Assembly (NCBI GenBank): GCA_016792935.1
Contig: JAEUJS010000624.1
Coordinates: forward strand, 1 to 51,364
DNA length: 51,364 bases
Reading direction: 5' to 3'
From: Archangium sp.
Lineage (GTDB): Bacteria; Myxococcota; Myxococcia; Myxococcales; Myxococcaceae
Positions 8,952-16,300 of this stretch are shown here, in pieces. The position numbers and the translations under genes are program-made. Positions within the stretch are counted from its first letter, which is position 1. Every line of letters starts with the position of its first letter. The notes below the pieces were generated by a model. It was given only the letters and a program-made list of their open reading frames with translations. It was not told the DNA's origin and did not search any database.

Positions 8952-10814
8952 ATGAGACTCGAGTCACGGTGGACGGTGTTCGCGCTGGTTGTGGCCCTCG
9001 CCGGCTGCAAGCACCACTTCCCCTTGCCGTACTCGCTCGAGCAGCTCGGCGAAGACTCGTTCCACTGGCCCGGCGAAGCGCTGGTGCACTACCTCTCGCA
9101 GGAGAACGCCGACGTCGGCGTCTGCCATTCCGGCCCGCTGCAGCGGCTCGACGAGGAGCTCGCGGACCCGTTCGTGGAAGCGCTGCGCGAGAAGACGCTC
9201 AAGCCCGAGCGCTGGAGCGCGTGCGGCAAGTTGCTGGTGCCGGCCATCACTCCGGCGCTGCGTGAGTTTCTGCTCGGCCGGCTCGCGAAGGTGGTGCTCG
9301 CGCTGCTCGACGAGACGAAGCAGGACACCGCGGAACAACTGCTCGCCGCGAACGACGTGTTGCAGGCCCGCCCGCGTGAGCCGTCAGCGTCGCTCGATGC
9401 GCTGCTCAATCGCTTCGATCAACTCGACCGTTCGAAGTTGCAGCCGTCGCTGCCTCCGGTGTTCGACGCGCTGCTCACCACGCTCGAGCTCGACCACGGA
9501 GAGCTCGGCGGCAAGCCCGTCACCGCGGAAGACATCGCCGTCGCGCAAGACGACCTGCTCTTGATGCGCATGACGCAGCGGTTGCCGAACGAGGCGCTGC
9601 GCGAGACGGCGAAGCGACGCCTGGTGCGCCTGCGAATCGAGCGCAGTGACTGGCCCGAGGTGCGCGCGCGGGCCGATGAGGTCGAGCGCGCGTTGATGAC
9701 GACGGGGCGCTGGGCGCAGAGCGTGAAGAAGCTGGAGCTCGAGCGGCCCGAGTTGCCGATGCCGCTCCCGGTGCAGCTTGTCGTGCATCAACAGCTCACC
9801 AGGCAGGTCGCGCAGCTGTGGGCGGGGGGCTTCAGCGCGGCGACGCCGTCAGCAAGAGACGGCGCGCAGCGCGAGGAAGTAGTGCCGACGCTCGACCTGC
9901 GACCGCAGCTCCGTTTCCCGGTGAAGTTCTCGCGACCGTTGATGTTGTGCAGCGCTCCGGAAGCGATGCGCGTGGACCCGTGCGTCGACGTGCGTGAGCT
10001 CGAGTTCAGCGGGCTGGTGTCCATCGACGACGAAGGCGTGGGGCGTTTGCCGGAGCAGCTGCCGATGAAGCAGGTGTTCGAGCTCGCGCGTTCGGCCGAA
10101 GGCATGGTCGTCGCGGTGCGGATGAACGGAAAGCTGGTGACGTCTTTGACGGTGCCGCTGCGGTTCATGCCTCCGTCCTCGTCGTACTTCTCGGGCGACA
10201 CTGGTGGACCCGGCCCCGCGGTGAACATCGTCGCGCAGAGCGCCGGAGATTTTCTGCTCTTCGAAGGCGTGAGCGAGACGAGCGAGCGTCGCTACGTGGT
10301 GTACCCGCGCGACACGACGGTGGGCTTCGAGTTCGGGAGTCGCGGCGGTGACGGCTACCGCGGCAACGATGGAACCGATGGGCGCGATGGCACCAACGGC
10401 GTGAACGGCATGAACGCGTCGTGTCCGAATTTTCCGGCGACCGTCGGCGGCGCAGGAGGCAACGGCACCAACGGAGGGAACGGCACCGATGGTGGCGACG
10501 GCGGAAATGGAGGGCCGGTGAGCGCCGAGCTGCGCTGCGCGGGTCCGTGTCCTCCGGAAGACGTGGCGCTGGTGCGACGCATCGTCGTCTCACGCGGAGG
10601 AAGCGGCGGGCGTGGCGGCACCGGTGGTCGCGCAGGTGACGGTGGTCGAGGTGGTCGTGGTGGCTCGGGAACGACGTGCACCAACTCGACCGGCGGCACT
10701 GCCTCGACCACGCTGAACGCCGCGCAAGATGGCTTCAGGGGAAGTGACGGGTCGCGCGGCCTCGACGGCAACGATGGCCGCGACGGTCACGACGGGCACG
10801 TGACCTTCCGCTGA
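8952..10814 (+). CDS. lipoprotein with collagen-like Gly-X-Y C-terminus
   Basis: A 620-aa predicted lipoprotein (VALAGC, Cys19). Residues about 20-330 are alpha-helical with no recognised domain; about 340-455 are beta-rich. From about 464 to the end the chain is Gly-rich in four blocks: eight clean Gly-X-Y triplets (GGDGYRGNDGTDGRDGTNG...), two Gly/Asn/Arg-rich blocks, and another run of Gly-X-Y triplets (GFRGSDGSRGLDGNDGRDG) just before the C-terminus. Short Cys-containing segments (ASCPNFP, CAGPCPPED, TTCTNSTG) separate the blocks. Collagen-like triplets suggest a fibrous or trimerising tip. ATG at 8952 preceded by GAGTGAGCG. Function unknown. Confidence 0.8.
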   Translation: MRLESRWTVFALVVALAGCKHHFPLPYSLEQLGEDSFHWPGEALVHYLSQENADVGVCHSGPLQRLDEELADPFVEALREKTLKPERWSACGKLLVPAITPALREFLLGRLAKVVLALLDETKQDTAEQLLAANDVLQARPREPSASLDALLNRFDQLDRSKLQPSLPPVFDALLTTLELDHGELGGKPVTAEDIAVAQDDLLLMRMTQRLPNEALRETAKRRLVRLRIERSDWPEVRARADEVERALMTTGRWAQSVKKLELERPELPMPLPVQLVVHQQLTRQVAQLWAGGFSAATPSARDGAQREEVVPTLDLRPQLRFPVKFSRPLMLCSAPEAMRVDPCVDVRELEFSGLVSIDDEGVGRLPEQLPMKQVFELARSAEGMVVAVRMNGKLVTSLTVPLRFMPPSSSYFSGDTGGPGPAVNIVAQSAGDFLLFEGVSETSERRYVVYPRDTTVGFEFGSRGGDGYRGNDGTDGRDGTNGVNGMNASCPNFPATVGGAGGNGTNGGNGTDGGDGGNGGPVSAELRCAGPCPPEDVALVRRIVVSRGGSGGRGGTGGRAGDGGRGGRGGSGTTCTNSTGGTASTTLNAAQDGFRGSDGSRGLDGNDGRDGHDGHVTFR

Positions 10815-10826
10815 AGCAGAAGAGGA

Positions 10827-10841
10827 GCGCAGTGACTGCGC
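10827..10841. repeat. perfect 15-bp palindrome
   Basis: GCGCAGT-G-ACTGCGC is a perfect 7+1+7 inverted repeat 12 bp after the collagen-like lipoprotein gene and about 70 bp before the hydrolase gene. There is no T-run, so it is not a standard terminator; an operator or a short RNA hairpin is possible. A smaller repeat (GCACT-N4-AGTGC, 10892-10905) lies closer to the hydrolase start. Confidence 0.35.
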
Positions 10842-10911
10842 AACATCCCGCGCAAGACGAACCACTGATCAGCAACTTCGCCACGGCGCGCGCACTGCAG
10901 AGTGCACAAAG

Positions 10912-11793
10912 GTGCGACCTCTCCTGCTCCTCTCTCTCCTCACACTCGCGACCGGCTGCGTTCACGGCAACCTCGTCTCGGGCGCGCTCGTGATGCCGAT
11001 GCGCGTGCCCGTCATCGGCGAGCCCTCGCTCCCGCACGAGAACTTCGAAGTCACCACCACCGACGGCATCGCGCTCTTCGGCTGGCGCTTCGCTCCGGAA
11101 AGCCAACCGCGCGGCGTGCTCGTCCTGGTGCACGGCAAAGACATCAACCGCCAACACTTCGTCGCGGCGGCGCAGCGCTTCGTGAAGCAGGGCTTCGCGG
11201 TCGTCGCCTACGACCAGCGCGCGCATGGAGAATCGAAGGGCGAGTTCATCACCTACGGCGTGCGCGAGGCCGGCGACCTGAGCGCGGTCATCGACGTGTC
11301 GCTGGCGCGCTACGGCCGTGAGCTGCCCGTCGTCGTGGTCGGCGAATCACTCGGAGCCGCAGTCGCGCTGCAGGCCGCCGCGAAGGACCAACGCATCAAG
11401 CTCGTCGTCGCCGGCGCGTCGTTCTCCGATTTGAAGACGGTGGTGGACGACAAGGCGCCCTTCTTTCTCGACGAGAAGGGCAAGCAGCGCGCGCTCGAAA
11501 TCGCGCAAGACGAAGCGCGCTTCTCCATCGCCGACGCGTCACCCGCGGAAGCCGCGACGCGCATCAAGGTGCCGGTGCTGCTGCTGCATGGCTCGGAAGA
11601 CGCGTACCTCCCGATGAAGCACTCGCTCAAAATCTACGAGTCGCTCGCAGGCCCGCGCCGCTTCGTGCGCCTCGAGGGCGTCGGGCACGTCGACATCTTG
11701 CTCAGCGACGCGGCGTGGGACGAGGTCGAGTCGTTCGTGAACGCGCGCCTCGAGCCGTCGGAAGAAGCCGTCGCTGGCGCGCTGAGTCATTGA
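10912..11793 (+). CDS. alpha/beta hydrolase lipoprotein
   Basis: A 293-aa serine hydrolase of the alpha/beta fold with a lipoprotein signal (LLTLATGC, Cys16). The complete triad is visible: nucleophile elbow GESLG with Ser146, Asp230 in LLLHGSEDAYLPM and His259 in GVGHVDIL; the oxyanion-side motif is VLVHGKD (72-77 region). YDQRAHGESKG is typical of the monoacylglycerol-lipase/peptidase S9-like branch. The substrate cannot be told. The start is GTG at 10912, opening the signal peptide; no good Shine-Dalgarno precedes it. The last 7 bp overlap the 3' end of the convergent toxin gene. Confidence 0.9.
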   Translation: MRPLLLLSLLTLATGCVHGNLVSGALVMPMRVPVIGEPSLPHENFEVTTTDGIALFGWRFAPESQPRGVLVLVHGKDINRQHFVAAAQRFVKQGFAVVAYDQRAHGESKGEFITYGVREAGDLSAVIDVSLARYGRELPVVVVGESLGAAVALQAAAKDQRIKLVVAGASFSDLKTVVDDKAPFFLDEKGKQRALEIAQDEARFSIADASPAEAATRIKVPVLLLHGSEDAYLPMKHSLKIYESLAGPRRFVRLEGVGHVDILLSDAAWDEVESFVNARLEPSEEAVAGALSH

Positions 11794-12089
11794 AAGCGGC
11801 CCTGCAGTTGGTGCCGCACGGCGAGCACGCGCACCTCGCCCTTCGCCACGCGATAGAGCAGCACGTAGCCGGTCGCTCCGAACGGCACGAGCAGCTCTCG
11901 CAGCGAGAGGTCGTCCTGCCCGAGTGCGGGTCGCCCGAGAAACGGCAGTCGCCGCAGGGCATCCACCGCGGCGCGCAGGGTGGGCTCGACGAGCCTCGCG
12001 TCCGCCGCGTTGCGTTCGCGCAGAAACGTCGCGAGCCGCTGCATGTCGCGACTGGCGGTGGTACTGAAGACGACGCGAAAGCGCCTCAT
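11787..12089 (-). CDS. RelE/ParE-family toxin
   Basis: A 100-aa basic protein with the ParE/RelE layout: beta strand RRFRVVFSTTASRDM, helical hairpin (RLATFLRERNAADARLVEP), then the conserved RELLVPFGATGYVLLYRV and EVRVLAVRHQ strands. This family contains gyrase poisons (ParE) and ribosome-dependent RNases (RelE); ParE-like is the better fit by eye, but activity cannot be assigned. It overlaps the antitoxin gene by 4 bp (ATGA), the usual coupling, and its stop lies inside the last codons of the convergent hydrolase gene. Confidence 0.88.
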   Translation of the reverse strand: MRRFRVVFSTTASRDMQRLATFLRERNAADARLVEPTLRAAVDALRRLPFLGRPALGQDDLSLRELLVPFGATGYVLLYRVAKGEVRVLAVRHQLQGRFQ

Positions 12090-12343
12090 GGACGCTTGCG
12101 GCGCGACGACTTGCTGCTGGCTCGCACCGCGGCGAACACCTCTTCGGGCTCGACCCAGTCATCGTTCTCTTCGGCTTCGAGGCCACGCGCGAGAAAGGCG
12201 CGCTGCTCATCGCGCCAGTTCGCCTGATTGAGCACGGCTGACTCGATGAACGCCGACAATGTCTCACCCTCGTCCAGCAACGCTTCGATGCGCTGACGCA
12301 GGCGTGGGTCGACGCGGGTCGCAGGGAGGAGTGAGGTCTTCAT
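12086..12343 (-). CDS. antitoxin (ribbon-helix-helix-like) of ParE pair
   Basis: An 85-aa protein. The N-terminus (MKTSLLPATRVDPRLRQRI, then SAFIESAVLNQANWRDEQRAF) looks like a ribbon-helix-helix DNA-binding domain; the C-terminus is acidic then very basic (ASSKSSRRKRP) and would be the toxin-binding tail. I choose the ATG at 12343; the upstream in-frame ATG at 12370 lies inside the operator palindrome and would add nine unlikely residues. Expected to neutralise the toxin and repress its own promoter. Antitoxin role is inferred from order, size and 4-bp overlap. Confidence 0.82.
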   Translation of the reverse strand: MKTSLLPATRVDPRLRQRIEALLDEGETLSAFIESAVLNQANWRDEQRAFLARGLEAEENDDWVEPEEVFAAVRASSKSSRRKRP

Positions 12344-12349
12344 GGTTCG

Positions 12350-12369
12350 TGCATTACATTTGTAGTGCA
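12350..12369. promoter_or_regulatory. operator palindrome of toxin-antitoxin operon
   Basis: TGCATTACA-TT-TGTAGTGCA is an inverted repeat with 9-bp arms and one mismatch, 7 bp upstream of the antitoxin ATG (minus strand). It is AT-rich relative to its surroundings. Toxin-antitoxin operons are normally autorepressed at such a site, so this is the likely binding site of the antitoxin or of the complex. Confidence 0.6.
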
Positions 12370-12452
12370 TGTGACCGTCAAGCCCCGAGGCGTTCGGGCA
12401 GGCGTCTTCGCTGTCACCAAGTGCCGTGCGTTTTCGTTGGAACCTTCATCGA

Positions 12453-12474
12453 GGGCGTGGGTTTCTCCACGCCC
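12453..12474 (+). promoter_or_regulatory. stem-loop in leader of DUF4139 operon
   Basis: GGGCGTGG-GTTTCT-CCACGCCC forms a perfect 8-bp stem with a 6-nt loop, ending 18 bp before the ATG of the first DUF4139 gene. The only Shine-Dalgarno-like run (GAGGGG, 12475-12480) abuts the stem, so the hairpin may affect initiation. There is no T-tract, so it is not a normal terminator. Confidence 0.35.
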
Positions 12475-12492
12475 GAGGGGAACTGATCAGCC

Positions 12493-14730
12493 ATGCCCAC
12501 CAAGGCCACCGAAACCCGGGTCGAATCCGTCACGCTGTACCACCGCGGCGCAACCGTCCGTCGCACCGCCGAGCTGGACTTCTCGCAAGGCGCTCCTGCC
12601 GAGCTGTTCGTCACGGGCCTGCCGCTCGCGCTCGCCGACCACACGGTGCGGGTGCGTCTCGAAGCAGACGGGCAGCAACTGCTGCTCTCGAACGTGCGTG
12701 TGGGTCTCTTCGCGCCGCCGAGAGGAACGCCGCCACAGCCGCCGGAAGCGAAGGCGCTGCGTGAAGTGCAAGACGCGTTGCAGGTGCAGCACGACCGGCT
12801 CGCGCAGCTCAACGCCGAGCTGTCTCAACTCTCCGCGCTCAACGTCTTGCCGCGTCCGGAGCCCGAAGAGGGAAAGATGCCGCCGCCCGCTCCGATGGCG
12901 GCGCGCGTGGCGCTCGAGTCGTTGTTCGAAGAGTCCGTCGCTGCGCGCATCGCGCTGATGCGGGCCGGTCGCGATGAAGTGAAGAAGCTCGAAGAGAAGC
13001 AGCGTGAGCTGCAGCGCGCTCTCTCGCTGGCCAGCACCGCCACGCACGTGAAGCCCGACGAGCTCACCAAGTCCGTCAGCGCGACGCTCGTGACCGACGC
13101 GAAGCCGAAGAAGGCGCGCCTGGTGCTCGAGTACTTCGTGCTCGGAGCGCGCTGGGCGCCGACCTACCAGTGCCGCATGACGCGCGACTGCACGCAGGCC
13201 GACTTGCAGATGCGCGCGGTGGTCTGTCAGCGCACCGGAGAAGACTGGCGCGGCGTCTCGCTGCGGCTCTCGACCGCTTCGCCGATGGCGTGGACCGAGC
13301 TGCCCGAGCTCGGAGCGATTCGCATCGGTCGCGCGCAGCCGCCGCCGCCGTCGCAGAAGGGCTTCCGTCCCCCGCCGCAGGGCGCGGGCTCGCTGTTTCA
13401 GGATTACGACCGTGGCCTCGCTTCAGCGCGCGCCGCGGTGCCGGTGATTCCGTCGTGGGCGCCGCCGTCGCTCGATGGAGGCGTCGTCGTTCCGCGCGTG
13501 CCGTCGTTCCAACCCGCTCCGGAGATGGACATGGAGTCGGGCGCTGAGCTGTCCGATGACATGGTGGTCGAGGAAGAGCGCAGCGAGATGCGCCGTGAGA
13601 AGGCCGCAGAGGCGCCAGCGCGCCGCTCGATGCCGCCTCCCGCTCCTCCCGCGATGGCAGCGCCTTCGCCCGCGATGATGTCGATGGCCTCGATGGGTCC
13701 TCCCGGTGCGGGGATGGCCGTGGGCAGGGGCGGAATGGCGCCTCCCAAGGCGAAGAAGATGGCGAGCAACCGCGACCGCTCGGCGCAGAAGGGCGAGGCG
13801 CTCGACGAAGACGAGAGCCAGGAGCTGGATGGCGGCGGCTTCGAGCTCGACGTGATGCTCTACGCGTCGCTGCGTTTGAGCGCCTCGGGTGCGTCGACGC
13901 GCGGCTCGCTCACGCCGGTCGACCGCCGTCAGCTCTTCGTCGAATCGCTCGCGTCGCTGGGGCTGACCGTCACCTTCGACGTGCTCAACCTCGTCGAGAA
14001 CGCCGAGCGTCAGGGCGGTGAGCTGTTCAACCTCGGCGCGCCCGCGGGCACCGTCGACGTTCGCGCCGAGGCCGGCTGGTACGACTACGTCTACGACACC
14101 GATGCGACGGTCGATGTGCCGAGCGATGGCACGTTCCATTCCGTTCCCGTCGGCACGCGCACCGCGACCAGCGAAGTGCTCTACGTCTGCGTGCCGCGCG
14201 AAGACACCAGCGTGTACCGCCAGGCGCAGGTCAGAAACCCCATCTCGGTTCCGCTGCTCCCCGGCCCCGTCGAGGTCAGCGTCGGCGGTGAATACGTGCT
14301 CACCACGAAGTTGCCGTCGGTCGCTCCGGGCGGTGACTTCAAGCTCTCGCTCGGCGTGGAGCAGGGCATCAAGGTGGCGCGCAACACCAGGTACGTCGAG
14401 CAGCGCAGCGGCGACAAGGTGGTCGCGACCAACGAGCTCATTCACGACCTGAGCTTCGACGTGGTGAACAACCTCGAGCGCGCGGCGAACTGCGAAATCC
14501 GCGAGCGCGTGCCGCAGCCGGCTCCAGAAGCCGAGGTCGTCGTCGAGGAGGGCACGGTCAAACCGGCGTGGGAGGAATACAAACAAGAAGAACGTGGGCG
14601 CGTGCTCGAAGGTGGCCGCAAGTGGACCTTCACCGTGAAGCCCGGCGCGACGCAGAAGCTCACCGCGCAGTACCGCGTGAAGCTGTACGCCAACAACGAG
14701 CTCGTCGGCGGCAACCGAAGGGAGGCCTGA
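12493..14730 (+). CDS. DUF4139 / mucoidy-inhibitor MuiA-like protein (copy 1)
   Basis: A 745-aa protein. The N-terminus (ESVTLYHRGATVRRTAEL) matches the DUF4140 head of MuiA-type proteins; a coiled coil at about 85-190 (EVQDALQVQHDRLAQLNAEL) follows; then the DUF4139 beta domain starting near VLEYFVLGARWAPTYQCRM. A low-complexity Pro/Ala/Met insert (about 280-430) interrupts DUF4139, and the conserved ending TFDVLNLVENAERQGG ... TFTVKPGATQKLTAQYRV closes it. No signal peptide is evident, so it may be cytoplasmic. Family function is not established; the name comes from a mucoidy phenotype. First gene of a three-gene operon; the next copy begins 1 bp after its stop. Confidence 0.88.
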   Translation: MPTKATETRVESVTLYHRGATVRRTAELDFSQGAPAELFVTGLPLALADHTVRVRLEADGQQLLLSNVRVGLFAPPRGTPPQPPEAKALREVQDALQVQHDRLAQLNAELSQLSALNVLPRPEPEEGKMPPPAPMAARVALESLFEESVAARIALMRAGRDEVKKLEEKQRELQRALSLASTATHVKPDELTKSVSATLVTDAKPKKARLVLEYFVLGARWAPTYQCRMTRDCTQADLQMRAVVCQRTGEDWRGVSLRLSTASPMAWTELPELGAIRIGRAQPPPPSQKGFRPPPQGAGSLFQDYDRGLASARAAVPVIPSWAPPSLDGGVVVPRVPSFQPAPEMDMESGAELSDDMVVEEERSEMRREKAAEAPARRSMPPPAPPAMAAPSPAMMSMASMGPPGAGMAVGRGGMAPPKAKKMASNRDRSAQKGEALDEDESQELDGGGFELDVMLYASLRLSASGASTRGSLTPVDRRQLFVESLASLGLTVTFDVLNLVENAERQGGELFNLGAPAGTVDVRAEAGWYDYVYDTDATVDVPSDGTFHSVPVGTRTATSEVLYVCVPREDTSVYRQAQVRNPISVPLLPGPVEVSVGGEYVLTTKLPSVAPGGDFKLSLGVEQGIKVARNTRYVEQRSGDKVVATNELIHDLSFDVVNNLERAANCEIRERVPQPAPEAEVVVEEGTVKPAWEEYKQEERGRVLEGGRKWTFTVKPGATQKLTAQYRVKLYANNELVGGNRREA

Positions 14731-14731
14731 G

Positions 14732-16300
14732 ATGACCACCACGCTCTATCCAGAGAAGGCCGTGACGTTCTCGGCTCCAGTGAAGAAGGTGACGCTGCTC
14801 GAAGACCGCGCGCAGGTGATGCGCGTGGGCAGCGTGAAGCTCGCCGCGGGACAACACCTGCTCGTGGTGACCGACGTCGCTCCGGTGCTGCAGGACTTGT
14901 CGCTGCGCGCGTCGGCGACGAACGGAGCGAAGGTCAGCGACGTGCGCGTGCGTCGCGCGATGAAGGTCGCTCCGCGCGAGAAGCCCGAGGCGTTGAAGGC
15001 GCTCGAGCTCGACATCGAGAAGCTCACCGAGCAGTGGCGTCGGCTCCGTGAAGACGCAGGCCTCGTCGATGGTCGCAAGGAACGGCTCGAGCAGGTGTTG
15101 TCGCGCGCGTTCGAAGAGTTGCCGCAAGACGTGTCGTGGGGGCAGCCGCAGTCGCCGTGGAAGGACACGCTCGAAGGGTTGTTCGAGAAGATTCGCACCC
15201 TGCGCGCCAAACACCTCGAGCTGCAGCACCAGCAGCGCGACACCAATGACGAGCGCAACCGTCTCGTCGTGCAGCGCCAGGCGATGGACCGTCCCGATTC
15301 GCGCTTCGTCACGTGGCTCGAGGCGGACGTCATCATTCCGGCCGATGGAAACGTGGAGGTGACGTTCGAGTACACGGTGCCCAACGCGCTCTGGCGGCCG
15401 ATTCACACCGCGCGTCTCGCTGACGGACGCTTCAGCTTCGAGAGCCGCGCGTCCGTCTGGCAGAACACCGGAGAGGACTGGGTCGACGCGAAGCTCGTCT
15501 TCTCGACTGCGCGTGCGTCGCTCGGCATCGAGCCTCCGCTGTTGTCCGACGACTTGCTCGCCGCGCAGAAGAAGGCCGAGAAGCTCGTCGTTGCCGCGCG
15601 TGAGGTGGTGATTCAGAAGGCGAAGGTGAGCGGCGGGGGCGGTGGAAGTGCACCGGCGCCGAGCACGGTCGACCTGCCGGGCGTCGATGACGGTGGAGAA
15701 ATTCGCAACCTCGAGGCGAAGGGTCCCTGCACCGTGCCGAGTGATGGCCGGCCGAACACCGTGCCGCTCTTCGAGTTCGCGGCGTCACCGCAGACGAGGC
15801 TCGTCGCATATCCAGAACTGGAGCTGCGCGTGTTCCTCACCTCGGTGCAGAAGAACGAGGCCAGGTTTCCGATTCTCGCGGGGCCGGTCGAGCTGCTCCT
15901 GCAGAACGGCTTCGTCGGTTGGACCAGGGTGTTGTTCGTCGCTCCGGGAGAAGAGTTCCGCCTCTCGTTCGGCCCCGACGCCACGTTGCGCCTGGCGCGC
16001 ACCGAGCGCGACCGCAACCAGGACGCGACCAGCACCGACTGGAAGACGATGACCAAGACCGTGTGGCTCTATCTCTCGAGCCTCGGCGACGAGCCGAAGA
16101 AGGTCGATGTCATCGAGCGCATGCCCGTCTCGGAAATCGAGCAGGTGAAAATCACGCTCGGCGCCAAGCGCACCACGCCCAAGCCGAAGGTCGATGAGAA
16201 CGGCTTCGCGACGTGGACCATCGAACTCGAGCCGCGCGCTCAAGCACAGGTCACCTTCGCGTACGACGTCGCCACCGCGCCCGGCGTACAGGGGATGTGA
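14732..16300 (+). CDS. DUF4139 / MuiA-like protein (copy 2)
   Basis: A 522-aa paralogue of the preceding gene without its long low-complexity insert. DUF4140-like head (VTLLEDRAQVMRVGSVKLAA), coiled coil at about 85-185 (ALELDIEKLTEQWRRLRED), then DUF4139 (VTFEYTVPNALWRPIHTARL, NTGEDWVDAKLVFSTA, FSFGPD-like core) ending in TIELEPRAQAQVTFAYDV. ATG at 14732 with GGGAGG just upstream. Its stop overlaps the GTG of the SGNH gene (GTGA). Tandem paralogues of unequal length suggest hetero-oligomers; this is inference. Confidence 0.88.
   Translation: MTTTLYPEKAVTFSAPVKKVTLLEDRAQVMRVGSVKLAAGQHLLVVTDVAPVLQDLSLRASATNGAKVSDVRVRRAMKVAPREKPEALKALELDIEKLTEQWRRLREDAGLVDGRKERLEQVLSRAFEELPQDVSWGQPQSPWKDTLEGLFEKIRTLRAKHLELQHQQRDTNDERNRLVVQRQAMDRPDSRFVTWLEADVIIPADGNVEVTFEYTVPNALWRPIHTARLADGRFSFESRASVWQNTGEDWVDAKLVFSTARASLGIEPPLLSDDLLAAQKKAEKLVVAAREVVIQKAKVSGGGGGSAPAPSTVDLPGVDDGGEIRNLEAKGPCTVPSDGRPNTVPLFEFAASPQTRLVAYPELELRVFLTSVQKNEARFPILAGPVELLLQNGFVGWTRVLFVAPGEEFRLSFGPDATLRLARTERDRNQDATSTDWKTMTKTVWLYLSSLGDEPKKVDVIERMPVSEIEQVKITLGAKRTTPKPKVDENGFATWTIELEPRAQAQVTFAYDVATAPGVQGM

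Noticed and set aside
12344..12370. upstream ATG (12370) for the antitoxin
   Set aside because: It lies in the operator palindrome and would add MHYKCNART, unlike antitoxin N-termini; ATG 12343 is better.
13423..14742. 439-aa open frame opposite the first DUF4139 gene
   Set aside because: No start context or family character; composition is the typical mirror of a GC-rich gene.
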